DNA from: Setophaga petechia
Lineage: Eukaryota > Chordata > Aves > Passeriformes > Parulidae
Length of the DNA stretch: 64,000 bases
Reading direction: 5' to 3'
Assembly (NCBI GenBank): GCA_024362935.1
Contig: JANCRA010000007.1
Coordinates: 21,849,003 to 21,913,002, forward strand
Of this stretch, positions 1-12,716 are shown piece by piece. Both the position numbers and the translations under genes were made by a program. Below the pieces are notes generated by a model that was not told the DNA's origin, did no database searches, and was given only the letters and a program-made list of their open reading frames with translations. Each line of letters opens with the position of its first letter. Position 1 is the first letter of the stretch.

Positions 1-3000
1 CAGCTAGAAGAAATTGAACATTAGTCGCAAGATTCCTTAATGATACATCAAGGTAAAAGAGCTCTAGTCTACAATTATAAGTCAGCTTGGAGAAATAAAA
101 ATTTTAAATTCTTAAGAAAACAACAGTCATGCTTATGTTATTCCACTAGTTTGGCCCTGGACACTGGTAAAAAGGGGGCAGAAAACATTTAGTAGATCTG
201 TTTATATTTCATGGAGTATGCTATAATTTTCTAAACTAAGCTGAATTTAATTCCAACGTGCTTAGTTTCTTTCTTTCTTTCTCCAGAGATATCAATGTGC
301 TTTGTTTTTCATACCGAGATGGAGAGATGATTACTAAATTACTTTCTCCACCTGTTTACATATAATACCTGGTCTCTAGGAAAATTACTTAAGGATTTAC
401 AGGAAGAGTTTCAAAGGTAGGAATTGCAATTAGGTATCTAACACAGCTGAGAAACCCCCAAGAACTCTGTTATACAAATTGATAGAACATTTGCTTTTCC
501 ATAAGGAAAATGCAAATAAATTTATTTGTTTGAATTTTCTAATATGAGCCCATGTTTCTAATAAATTCCATCCTGGAACTGCTGTAAAAATGGTTTCACA
601 CTGAAAGGTTTCCTTAATTACAGAAGAAACCTAAACAAGATGAGGGGAAAAGTAGAAGTTGTGATTGCAAATGCTTTGGTTAAAGTGGAGAAATGCAGAG
701 ATGAGCACTCTTTATCTCAACATAGGCCACTGTATTCATTTACAATCATGATGATTCATCATTTGATAATTAAATCTCATCTTGCAAATGCTGTTAAATT
801 TTTGAATGTAAACAATTGTTATATGAGTGGTAAAAGAAATGTGACAGTATTTCATATAGGGCTGGGTTTAGATTTTTTATTAATTTGAATCTTTACTACT
901 TTTTAAAATCACACTTGCACTTTCATTGGGAAGCATTTTTGAGAGCAAAACAAAAATAAATTCCACTTTCTTTGCTGGAACTCTGTGCTTATCCTGTGAA
1001 AGGAGAAAAATGGTGTTGGAGTGAGACAGTAGAGTTCACTGGGGCTTTCTTCCCTCACCACTTTTAGCTGAATCAAAGAAGATGAAATAGGAAGTTGAGA
1101 TGATGAGGATGCTCACTGTTCCAGAGGAGAGGGCTACAGGCAACATGGAAGTTACAGGACGAACCATGTGCCTCTCTATCTCCCACTGGGGCAATCTCTT
1201 GGATTATCTGTTTTCTGATCATTCCTGGGAGCATTCCTAGAAGAAAGATGAAGAGAACGGGATTGATTCTGTACCTTTTTCACTGTTCTGGCAGCAGAAA
1301 AGAAATGGAAAGCTGAACTAACTGGCCAGATCCAAACTGACTGAAGTTTTGCCAAGATGTGTTGTAGATACAGCTCTTCTGGCATTCCCTAGCTTGTGGT
1401 GAGATTAGGAATAAATTATGAAGCAGCTTTGTGCTAGAGGCTGGTATAACAGAAGGTCTGAAGAATGACTGATGTCTTTTCCTTTTGGAGTCTAGGGCAG
1501 ACCTAGGGTCTTTGCCCTGAATCCTTCCTGAGTTTCTGCAGCAGGTCTGTGGACTTCGGGTAACAAGGCTGGGCTGACAAATTACAGTCAAAGTAGCTGA
1601 GGTAAATCAGTAACTTTTGTTTCCTCTAAGTGAACTGAGCTTTATCCAAAAAAATTGCTACAGTTCTTAGAACAAGAGGCATAGAGAATTTTAAATAACA
1701 ATTGAGTTGTCAGGATATTATGGATCCTATGATATATACAACAATATGGCAGAAGTCACAGTTAGGAGGATGTGCTGAAAGTCCACGTCTAAGCTAATAT
1801 ACTAGCCAGCTTTTGTTTTCCCATTTCTCCTCTAAAATATGATGCCCTGATCTGTTTTGGGTTTTGTTGTGATGGTGGTGGTTTCTGTGTGAGTTCTTAC
1901 CATTTCCATTCAATTGTATTTTCATTCTGGAAAGAAGCACCTCACATTGGTATTTCTGCCGATCAGTTGAAAGTTTCCTTCTTGGCAATGTATAGGTGAC
2001 TACCTGAGCAATTTTGGATGAGTCACACAGCACAATGCAAGGCTCATTATATATCTGTGCTTGTTCTGAACCAGTAATCATGGGTGACAGAAGTCCCTTA
2101 AATATCATTTCTAGTCCAGGAAGAAAGCAGCAGTATAATATACTGTCCTCAGCCTCAGCACACAATTGTGATTATGCTGTTCTTAAAACACAAGCTACTG
2201 TCTGTATATTTAAGTGTATTCTAAATCTAAATGCAGTAACACAGTTCACTGGGCCTAAATCTCTACTGTCAGGCATTCAGAGATGCCCTGTGAAATATTT
2301 AAACTTGTCTTTTGATGATGTATTACACTGCATACGGATGTAAGTTATTCTTAAATCTTGCTGGAGAATATAGATTTGGTCCCAGTTTAGTCTTTCATGG
2401 TGAATTTTGTTTTGATAAAATTACTCTGGTATATCTTTATTAGTAATATCAGGGATCCTGTGGCTTCAACTAGCATCAGAGTTCAGGAAATATAACCAAG
2501 TTTGTGTCTTTGCTTGAAAAGACAGCTAGAAAGCTAAAAGCTCAGTGTGAATGGAATTGTGAATTTCTGTAATTAGGAACATGAGCATAGCAACCTTAAA
2601 TGAAGGTCATAGTCTTCCAAGGAAGTTTATAATGAGGGCAAAGCGTACACATGCTGCTGAAACATAACCCTCTGAACTGAACTGCATAGAAGCTGTTGTA
2701 ATGATTCCTTGGGTTTGTGGGGTTTTTTAATTAATTCAGTGATGGGTGAAATCTCTTGTGTCTTGCTTTTATTGTCTCTTTGTGACCTTTGCCATATAAT
2801 TATCATCTTTTAATGTTCCACAGGATCTCCCAGTTATTTTCAGTTCTTGGTAAAATCATTTTCACTGTTGGCCTACAGCATCATGATCGATTCTTTAAAG
2901 AAATTAGATCACATTAGTATTGTAGCACAGGTCTTTTCTTTTTAAAACGTGAATTTAGGATATTATTTGATGAATGGGAATGGTAAAACTCTGGCAATTT

Positions 3001-4789
3001 TACTATTTTTCACTCCCCTTGCTGGGAATTATTGGTGGCTCAGCTGAGATTCACCAATGAAGTCTGTGTTTTCCATGTTCTTCCTTTGCTTAAGTTCTAG
3101 TGAGCCTATATCACTTTGCATTGAAACTGATGAGGATCAATCACACTCTTCCTCTCACGTGTCCTGCATTACCTGTGAAAAGGTAACAACTTTCTCAATT
3201 TCTTTCACCAAATAACTTGGGATTTCCTTATCAAACCATTAATTGGCAACGTCGCATAAATTTTTGAAAGTGTGGATGTGGGCTAATCACAGATATCCCT
3301 TTACTAATCACATTTCTCTCCTCTCCCAACAAAGTCAAGCTTCTTTTGTGAATTTCACTTGACTCTCATTTAAATCACCATTTCATAACAATTGAATCTT
3401 GTTTTTCAGCACTTTCTTTCATGATTCACTCTAATGATGTAGTTGCTGTGGTAGTATCCTAAATTTGCATCAGGTGAGTCTTTTCAGATTGTTCTCTGTG
3501 TTTACCGATTCACTGATACTAAATATTTGGGGAAAAATATTCCAATTTGGATTTTTAAAAATGGTCCAAAGAAATTAGAAATTCTGAAGAGAACAGTATG
3601 AGAAGTAGATGTGCAATATAAAGGCATATTAAGTAGCAACAGGCTTAATAACACTGGCAAAGTTTATTCAGCAGAAATGTGTCTTATACATTGTTGGGAA
3701 GGATTATGGATGTCTTTTATACTTGGCAGAACTAATGGCTATGAGTCAGGCCTGGCTGTAAGGTTTTATGCATGTGCAAGTTTCTTTAAAAAAACTAATT
3801 GAGAATGGAAACTTCATTAAAATGACAGCTTTTTTTAATCAGTCCCCTTCACAGCTGCCTTATTCTAAAGGGTACGAGAATGATAGCTGACCTTCTGGAT
3901 ATAGAAATGACATTTAAAAATATTGAAAAGTACAGATTAATCTGGTTATAAAAGGAAAACACATTATATCATTTCTTTGTCTTTGGTATTACTGTTTTGC
4001 AGTGATAACCTGTCTCAGTTGAAATCTGTGGGAATTTACAATTGATTTTAACTCAGCAAAATGTGCCATCTCCTGACATGGGAGAAAGACTGACAGAAGA
4101 GCTTAAGGTGTCTGTAGAGTTTTATTTTTGGAAAGAATGCAAATGGACTTCCCGATGTATTCTAACAAAACCAATGTGTACTGGGGCTGCTTTGTGTTAC
4201 TGCTGCCAGCAGCTTTCCCACACCCTGGCTCCAAGGATGGATGCCTGGCACGTGGGAGGCATACATTTGAATTTGCAGTGGCTAAGGAGAACAAACCCAC
4301 AGTTTTTATGCTTTTGAACAGATTAGCTTAATTTATGAGTTGTTTTGAAAAAGACAGGTATCATCAGCCAGCTAATCTTCAGAAGAAGGGAGTCCCAGCT
4401 AATTAAGTGCCTGTCTTCAGATAATTTATTCCAGAGTGCAGAGGATGGATGTGTGAAGGTCCTTAATGATGCTACACTGTCACTGCTACATTTGGTGGCA
4501 CTTTTGGCTCACTGTGTGCTATGCTCACAGTGATTTTTTTTGCTAGAACTGGATATCTTCACCCCCACCCCTCCTCACAGGATGGGTTTTTCTGTTAGTT
4601 TATTGAGATTTTTTTCTGTCTTTATCTACTTCTGAGGGGAACCTGGGTACCCAACTTCTCTGGATGATCTTGTAACTTTTTGCTGCTGCTGCTTAAACTG
4701 GATATACTTTTGCCCCTTTCTTTTCATCCTAAGTTAATACACTTGATTTTCAGGGAATTATTTTCTCACTGTCTATTGCTACATCTGTT

Positions 4790-4806
4790 AAAAAAAAAAA
4801 AAAAAA
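4790..4806 (+). repeat. Poly-A tract (17 A)
   Basis: A run of 17 A is followed by gaag. No recognisable retroposon body lies upstream of it. Confidence 0.8.
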
Positions 4807-5417
4807 GAAGTAAATATTTATATACTATTCTTCTTGCAAGGGCTGGAAGTAAGTCAGATGAACTTGATAATCACAATTGATGTGGTAGTAAGAGTTGTCC
4901 AAGTCTTGGTCTAAAATTAGAAGAATAAACTGGAATCAGTCCTTGATTTTTGTCCCTGCTGCATTAGTCATGTTAGTGCTGTCACAAGTTCATTTGTAAC
5001 AGAGACTGGGACTGTGCCTGGTTGGAAAAATTCTAGCAAAACATTTCTATCAGACAGTATTAGTTTGTCAGGACAGGGTGGAAATGTACTAATTCTGTTC
5101 AGTTTTTTAATGAAGCCAGACAAGTTTCTGGTAAATCTGGTGTAGTTTCCCAGCATTTCACCTGACCTCATTGTGTCTGTGGTTGCCCATGGGAAATTGC
5201 AGACCCAGGGACTGTGGGGGAACCAAGGACTTTGGGTATTGATTCCCAGATAACAGACTATATTTAGTTTCCCAATCATGAAAGCAAACATCCCCATTTA
5301 AAAAAAATTTAAGACTCCAGCAGTTTTCAATGGGAATAGTTTTTGCAACATAAATATTTTAAAATGGATATATTTCAGATTCTGGGATATTAAATCTCTT
5401 TACCTAGAGGAGAATTC

Positions 5418-5456
5418 GGGGGGGGGGGGTTCAGTAGTTTTGTTTGTTTGTTTGTT
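5418..5456 (+). repeat. G12 run followed by a (TTTG)n microsatellite
   Basis: Twelve consecutive G (5,418-5,429) are followed after about 11 nt by a TTTG repeat of roughly four units. The G run is prone to length errors in sequencing. Confidence 0.85.
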
Positions 5457-7807
5457 TCTTTTCTTTTCTTTTTTCCCAAAATTCTTGAGGGTGAAGAAAA
5501 GGCTGTTGGGTTTTTTTACCCCTGTAATAGATAGGATTTAATTTTTTGACAGAGCACTGTGCTAGCCAAGTTATCTTATCAGAATTTTGTAACTACCTCC
5601 TTCATGCTGTCCTTTGTAATTACAATCATCACCATCAGTTTAGTGAGCTTGAAAATGTGCAGGGATTTTTGCTGTATCTCCTCCTGCTGAGTGTGTCTAA
5701 CAGTATCTTTAAAAAGGCATTGAACAGAGAGCATGGTAGCAGTCTTACTATAAAGAAGTCTGCATTTTGTTAAAATATGCTTTAACAAAAATGGAAAAGA
5801 GCATTATCATCATTTCCTCTCTTGCTTCTGTAATGTAGTTTTTTACTAAGCTGGTGCTTAGGAAAAAAACCTGACAGGGGAAAGAACTGCTCTTGCTTTA
5901 CAGCTGCAATAGTAGCAAGAAGAAGAAGAGATTCCTCTGATTTTTAGGCACTTTCTGTTAATGACAAATGCATCAGTGAGTGGTACTGAGGATTTCATTT
6001 CAGTAGTTGAATCAGCTGATAAACTACGGAAACTTCTTTAAAGTGTGGATGTGATTATAAGCAATTCTTAGCAGTAGGAAACAGGAGTGGGATTTGTCAG
6101 AATCTAAGCACACAAATTGTTAAATCATAGTTCCATCAACTTCAATTTATCAGAAATTTTAAGGTAGTGCAAGTCAGCTTATGCAATGTAAAATACCCCA
6201 GTGTAAAAACTGAGCTGGATTTTTTCATTTCCTCACTTTTCCATCAAAACCATTGTACCAGTGCAGAATATAAAACATTATTGATTTGAGTTTCTCTGCT
6301 ACCCATTCAACACCAAGCCAGCAGTGTCCATGGTTTCTTTTACTGTATCTCCTAAAAGAAGGTCCATATTTGCCTTTAGTAGTTGATTCACTCATTTTTG
6401 CTCAGCAAATACAGAGAGTTTAAACTATTCTAAGACTGGCATAATGGTTTTGGATTTCTAACATTTTCCCACTTCAAAATCTACCCATTTATTACAATGA
6501 GAAATTACACAAAGGTTTCAGTATCTTGGCTTGACACATTTTTCAAACTAGCAAAGCCTTGCTCCATACACGTATTTTTCTATACATGTGTGTGTATGGG
6601 TAAATTTTTTTTTGCATTTTGTGTAATTAATTAATGCACAGTAATAAATGCCTTATAAACAAGCTATGGTGTTGTAGTCATTGCAACAGAGATGACAGAG
6701 CTCTGTTGCTGCGTTTGGTTTTTGTCCTAAAATCACTTAAAAATAGTTAATGGAATTTCATTTTTCACCCTGGCATTTAAACATGATGAATTTTCCCATT
6801 AAAGATCCCTGAATTCTCATGTGACAGTAGATGAAGCAGAGTGACACAAGCCTCTGCCCTCTTGTGGCAGATCAGGCTGATGAAGTAAGCAATGATTAGA
6901 GATCTTTTCTTCAACACTGTCTGTCTTCCTTTCCACGGTGTCTCTATAAAACCATAAAAAGTTTTAAGGGTTCAGCCCTGCAGATGCAGAATTCTTCACC
7001 TAAAGGAATCAGGCCCACAGGGAGAAAATGGCTGGTGTTTCTGATTCATCTCTGCTATTCAAACTGTGCTTTGAAGACTGGTATTTTCAAATTTAAGGGA
7101 AAAAAAGGAGTCCCTGTGCCATGGTGATGGGTGAAGTTCTGCCTGCAAAAGATGACTCATATTTTCTGCAGCTTTGCAGCAGACAAATCATCAAATATAG
7201 GATTAAGTTGTAACAGTTCAATCCCATCTTCTAAAGATAGCAGGAAGAGTTACATGAAGGCGCATTTGATCTAGGTGTACTTTAATGTAAGTGTTAAACA
7301 GAGAAAACTAGAGTGTGGATGTGAAAAGGAATCAAAGGAGTATAATTTGGACATTTGGGCAAGGAAGAAACTCTTTTCTCCTTTGTTGCCCTAGCAGCAA
7401 TTTTCCAATAGTATTTTTCAAGGCACTTGCTGATTCTGCAAATTCCCTCTCCTGTTTCAAGCTTCTGGCATAGTTTGTAGATACTTATGAGAAGAGGTAT
7501 AATAGTAGAAAATGACAGTAGCATGCTGGTGAACAGAAGTAGAGAGTCAGGAAGAATTTGTGAATACAAGCTAAAAAGCTCTGGGTGCATCAAAAGCTAT
7601 AGGATGTTATAGAAAAAGAGTGATTTTGGTTAAAATGTTGAAATACAGAAAAACATAGCTAAGGGAGAATGAATGTCAGGTTTTGCTTGCCAGTGCAAAG
7701 CTGCCCCTCCAATTCACTCTTGGAACAAGATCAGAAGGGTCATCTTAGCTCCAACACAATATAATGAAAAGCTGAGAAACATTCTGAGGGGATAGAAGGA
7801 AGAAATA

Positions 7808-7925
7808 AGAAATTACCTGTAAAAAATGAAATCAAAACAACCCACCACCAAACAACAACAAATTCCACAAACACAAACAAACAAAAGAATCAAAGCAAGC
7901 GTCAACCAAACAACCAAACTACTCC
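7808..7925 (+). repeat. A/C-rich low-complexity stretch
   Basis: Imperfect CAAA/CAAC repeats (ccaccaccaaacaacaacaa and caaacacaaacaaac) occupy about 110 nt. No gene is seen here. Confidence 0.7.
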
Positions 7926-8684
7926 AGGTTCAGCAAGTAGAAAAATAAATTCAGGATAAGTATAATGCTGTGAAAATTTATTCATTTAGTAATGTGTTTT
8001 ATTTGAATTTTGTAACATTAGTTCTGTTTCAATCTGGGTTTCAGTTCTTTAAGATCAAAAATCCCCTCTGTTTGATGAGTAATATGTGACATTCATGTAG
8101 CAGTTGATGGTTTGAGCTCAGTAGTGCAGAGATCTCTCCCCAGATGCTTTAGTGACCACCAAGTACTATGACATGCTAGACAACTCAATATCAGCAAATG
8201 TATCCACCATGAAAAACCCCATGAATTACCATATAACCATATGTTATTCAGATGTCAGATTGCTGAATAAAACTGTCTATAAGCCAGGTAAAACAAAAAA
8301 ACACCTGAAACCCATAAGAATAAAAAGTGAAAATAGCAAAGTAAGAAATACTGGGTCATAAAGTTTGTAAGGCCAGTTTAACAATGTAATTTTTTTTTCT
8401 TTTTTTTTTGGTAAAGTAGCATCTGCTGAATGTCCTAGGTAGTCAATACCAGGGAAACAGTCAACAGAATGCTATTGATTTGGGGACATATGAGGTAAAA
8501 CAAGAACAAAAGGGAAAAGAGAGGACAATGGAGCTTTTGCCATGTGTTTTGCAGAATGTGCTGTGTGTGTGTTGGCAGATTTAGCATTTCTGTAGTTAGT
8601 AATGAATGGCTCACTAAATGCCATACTATCCAACCTTGCCACTCTGTGTTGTAGAATTTAAGATATCTTGACACCAAAATTATT

Positions 8685-8788
8685 GAAGAAAGAAAGAAGG
8701 AAAGAAATAAAGAGATGAAGAAAGGGAGAAAGAGAAAAAGGAAGAAAAAGGAAGGAAGGAAGAGAAAGGAAGAAGGAAAGACAAAGGG
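8685..8788 (+). repeat. Polypurine (GA-rich) tract
   Basis: About 100 nt is almost purely A/G (gaaagaaagaagg, ggaaggaaggaag). The complementary strand creates a long spurious Phe/Leu/Ser-rich reading frame at 8,435-9,004. Such tracts can form triplex DNA. Confidence 0.9.
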
Positions 8789-9606
8789 TGTATGCACAGA
8801 CTGAAAACAGGCAGAGCTCCAACTGAAGAAGAAAACAAGGGCTGTGAGTAGGTGCTGGGACTGAGAAGGCCATACACAGACAGACAGGGTAGGAAGGAAA
8901 GCAGTGAAGAGAAGTGAATGGGGAACACAGAAAAGCCAAGAATTACTCCTGTTTGCAGTAAGCCTGCTTACAAAAAGTATTTGGGTTACTGCTGGTTTAT
9001 ACATTTAGTTGAAAATTTTTTAAAAAACCCCATTGTGAATTAGCATCCATATAGCATATTTATTATTAAATCCCTCTTCTTCAGGTCCTTTGTGTACTGC
9101 TACCATGAGCAGACAGCCTACTATTTTTCAAACATCTGTTTTGAAAGACTTGTGAATATTTGCTTACAGTAGCATATATTTAACATTCAAGCACTTTCAG
9201 CAACTCTTTGATACAATTAGCTCATAATGAGCAGCTTCCATGCTAGCAACCTATGCTAAAATGCTTATTTAAAACTTTAAAATGTTGAGACCGACTTTAA
9301 CAAAAAAAGGCCACACAATCATCAGCTCACTCCTGGGAGTCTTTCTGAGGTGCTGTTTCTACAAAGCCAAAAATAATTGCTGCAAAAGTTCTGTTTTACT
9401 CTAAGCTTTTGTGCCAGGACAGTACCTGAAGGTACCTCAAAACCTGCTGATGTTGAGTGCTTTGTGACAGATTCCTGAAACATCATTTAACAGAGCTTTG
9501 ACATGGTATATCATAAAAGGTATCCGGAATTTTCTTGGCCTTCCTCATGAACTTTTATCTCACTTCCTTCAGCATCATCAGGCCCAAGGTGCTACCCTGA
9601 CAACCC

Positions 9607-9648
9607 AGCTGTAATAACTAGTTTAATAATAGCTGTAATAACTAGTTT
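9607..9648 (+). repeat. Short tandem duplication, 24-bp period
   Basis: agctgtaataactagttt occurs at 9,607-9,624 and again at 9,631-9,648, separated by aataat. Confidence 0.85.
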
Positions 9649-11783
9649 TGACAAGATATTCAAGCCAGGTGAAAGAAGGGAAGGCAGAGTGTGCTTGTTG
9701 GCACCACCTGCTACAGAGAAGGCAGCTGACAATGAGGTCTTGCCACAGGCATAGACCATCAAACAGAGGAACTGGTGTCCCAAACAGGCTTTTTCCTGTT
9801 TCCTGAACACAGAATAGTTTTGCCAGTGTTTGAGAACTTTGCCTTAAATCTCTCCTTGAGAAGTGAGCAAGATTTCTTTGCGCAGATCCCTCCTAGAGAT
9901 CCCAGGAGTCTTAAAACAACAAGAAAACCCAAACAATAGAAAAAGACTTCAGCCTTGGAACTTGAATTCTTTAGTTAGCTGAACCACAAAACTATAAATA
10001 AGTAAAAAAACCTCTCCTCCTCCCCCCTAAACTTTAGGAATGTTTATTATTACTTTAAGATGCACACCCTTCTTTTCTAAATGCTCTTAATTTGTACTTT
10101 GTAACTTCTAGATGCTGCAAAATCAAAAAATACCTAAAAGGGACATACTAATTTATAGAAACTCTTCTATTAGAGGTTTTCTTTCATATAAAATATAAGT
10201 AAGAAGGAGTTATTTCAAGTTATGAAATATTTAAAAAGCAAAGCTGCTATGAAAAATATATGGAATACATATGTGTGTGGAAACCCAAGAGATTTCATTT
10301 GTTATTGATAGGCCCCTTGGTCCAGAAGCAGCCTTGGTGCTTCCATGTACAAGAAGCAATTTTTGTCTTGACTTCAGGGGCCTTGTGTATTTAGCCTAGA
10401 TGCCTTACTCCAGCATCCTCTATCTTGGTTCCTTCTGTCTTATTATGTGAATTGCAGTGTACATCACATTCTATCCTATTGAAAGTTACTGCACTTATGA
10501 GGAAATGATGAAAATTTAGAGACACTTTTTTATAGAACGTGGTGTGCAAATATTTGGAAGTACTTCCCTTTTTCCTTCATATTCAAGCACATTTTAGACA
10601 CTGTACTAAAATATGCATTGAGAATCAGAGTGATAGAATGTTTTCCCATTTTCTAAATAGACAAGAGTTCTAAATTGTTCAGATTCTACATACATAAATG
10701 AAATAACCAATGCATCTTCAGTATGCCTTGTTTTCTGTGATTAGTTACATAATTACATCATAATTGCCCATTGTATTCAATGCATCTTGGTAACAGTCTT
10801 AACTGCTGTTATGTTCCTGAAAATGTCATATTACTAGTCATTGTCAACTCCAGGGCATATGTGCTTGGCATCATAAATTATATATCATCTCAAAGAGAAA
10901 TAATCAGTTTATCCTTGGTAACTTGGCTAATTTGGGGGTAGAGGAGGAATCTATTCCTAAGAATTTTCTACTTTAAGTGTCTGAGTATTTCTTTAGATCA
11001 TGATTTTGCATATGTCATGAAATAAACTTCTGTGAATAACTTGAGCTAAATTCCCCACATTACAACTTGAACAAAACATCAGCTTCCTCAGCAGGCAGAA
11101 AAATAAGCCACATAATAATTTTTCTAAAAACCATAATTCAAAAAAATAAGTTTTGATCATTAATATTCAGCAAAAACACTGAGGCTGGTTCTTCCACTGT
11201 TAGATAAATTAATGTTAGCCTTTCAATGCAAACATGATTTTTGCCTGCCCTTTCTCTGAAGCAACATGAGCCATGGGGCAGCTACAGAGCTTCAGTAGCT
11301 CCATCACAGCAGTGCACGGCTCCTGTTGGGAAGATGCTTTCCTCTCTTCAGCTCAAAACATACAAGACTGACACTGTGTCTGTTGGTAAAACACAGTGTC
11401 AATATATCCTCTGTCAATACCATCTCATTTAGTCATTCATTAGGCCTGGGCTCAGCCTTTTAGTTCAAATCAGAGCTCTACTTTTGCTGGAGATTTTTCA
11501 TATAGGATCCCGTTGATACACAGGACAACAACCTTGCATATCCAAAACTCTCAAGCACCCAGAGAAAAAAAGAAACACAAACAAATGAAAAACCAAAGTA
11601 AAATTCAAACTTTGCTACTTATGTTTATGGTTTTTAGGTGTGCTTAATACAGTCAAACTACCTTAGTATAAGATTATTACTCTTATAATTATTTAATGTA
11701 TTTATTAAATGAGGATGAGTACCTACAGTTACCACTTCAACATCAGCTAGGTTTTGCAACACTAACCAGTCTGAAAAATGAGA

Positions 11784-11833
11784 GTTTGGATATGGTTGGA
11801 TATGTCAAAATTAGGTTGGATATGTCAAAATTG
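11784..11833 (+). repeat. Short tandem duplication, 20-bp period
   Basis: ggttggatatgtcaaaatta occurs at 11,794-11,813 and, with one change, at 11,814-11,833. A partial copy (gtttggatat) precedes it. Confidence 0.85.
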
Positions 11834-12671
11834 AAGGCATATGTTTAAATCTTTGTAATTATCTCTACCTGTGGAGTTAATAAGCAATTAAGTCTGTCTG
11901 CAAAAAAATCTGAGAGAGAGATCCATTGTTTTCTGTGTCAACCTGCATGGTAGCCTTTGCCTAGGAAATATTAGTAGTGGAGGGTTTATTTGCTCCTATG
12001 AGTTTAGTTTTGTATCCAGAACACTAAGTAGTACCTAAAAACCTGGGAATGCAATTATTCTTTGTGGTTTTTGGAGGGGAGTCTAATTAAGCAGATCTCC
12101 ACTGTTACAGGCACAGATGTGAAAGAATTGACTGTAACATGGGTTATGTATCCCAAACTGAAAACCAGGTTGGTCTATAGAGGATTATGTTTATTATTTG
12201 ACAGTAGAATCAACAAAAAAGCATATAATTAACATCAAAAGAAATACCATTATTTTCTTGTTTCAAGTGATTTCTTTTTCTCTGACAAGTATGGTAAGTT
12301 GTTCTTTTAAGGTTAACCTGCTCTTTTAAAAACTGAAATCTTCACTGAGTAAGCATCTTTGGTGGTTTAGAGGTCAAGAGGGGTGGATTCTATTTAGTTA
12401 AAATATTCCACAGTGCTCTGAAGTGTTAAAATGACCCAATTACTGTATATACTTACCAAGTAAAAAATCTGACTGAAACATCAAAAATTACATAAAAACT
12501 ATTACAAAGAGACCAAATACAAAAACCTAAATGAAGTCAAGGGCCACACTTTTTAAAATTACTGTCATTTCCTCAATATAAATGTGTGTATTTCCTCATT
12601 CACCTCCTGTGTCCAACGGTTGCAATGAAGAAGTTTCAGCTGATTTCTACAAATGCAGGCAGAGATGTGAT

Positions 12672-12716
12672 ATTTTCATTTGTTTACATGTGATATACAT
12701 GTAAACAAATGAAAAT
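12672..12716. repeat. Perfect 20-bp inverted repeat, 5-nt loop
   Basis: The arm at 12,672-12,691 is exactly the reverse complement of 12,697-12,716, with spacer gatat. Each arm contains TGTTTAC/GTAAACA, a forkhead-type core, and an ACATGT palindrome. The structure could extrude as a cruciform or, if transcribed, fold as a short tight hairpin. Confidence 0.9.

Noticed and set aside
8435..9004. 189-codon minus-strand frame
   Set aside because: It is produced by a polypurine tract. The translation is Phe/Leu/Ser low complexity and not a protein family.
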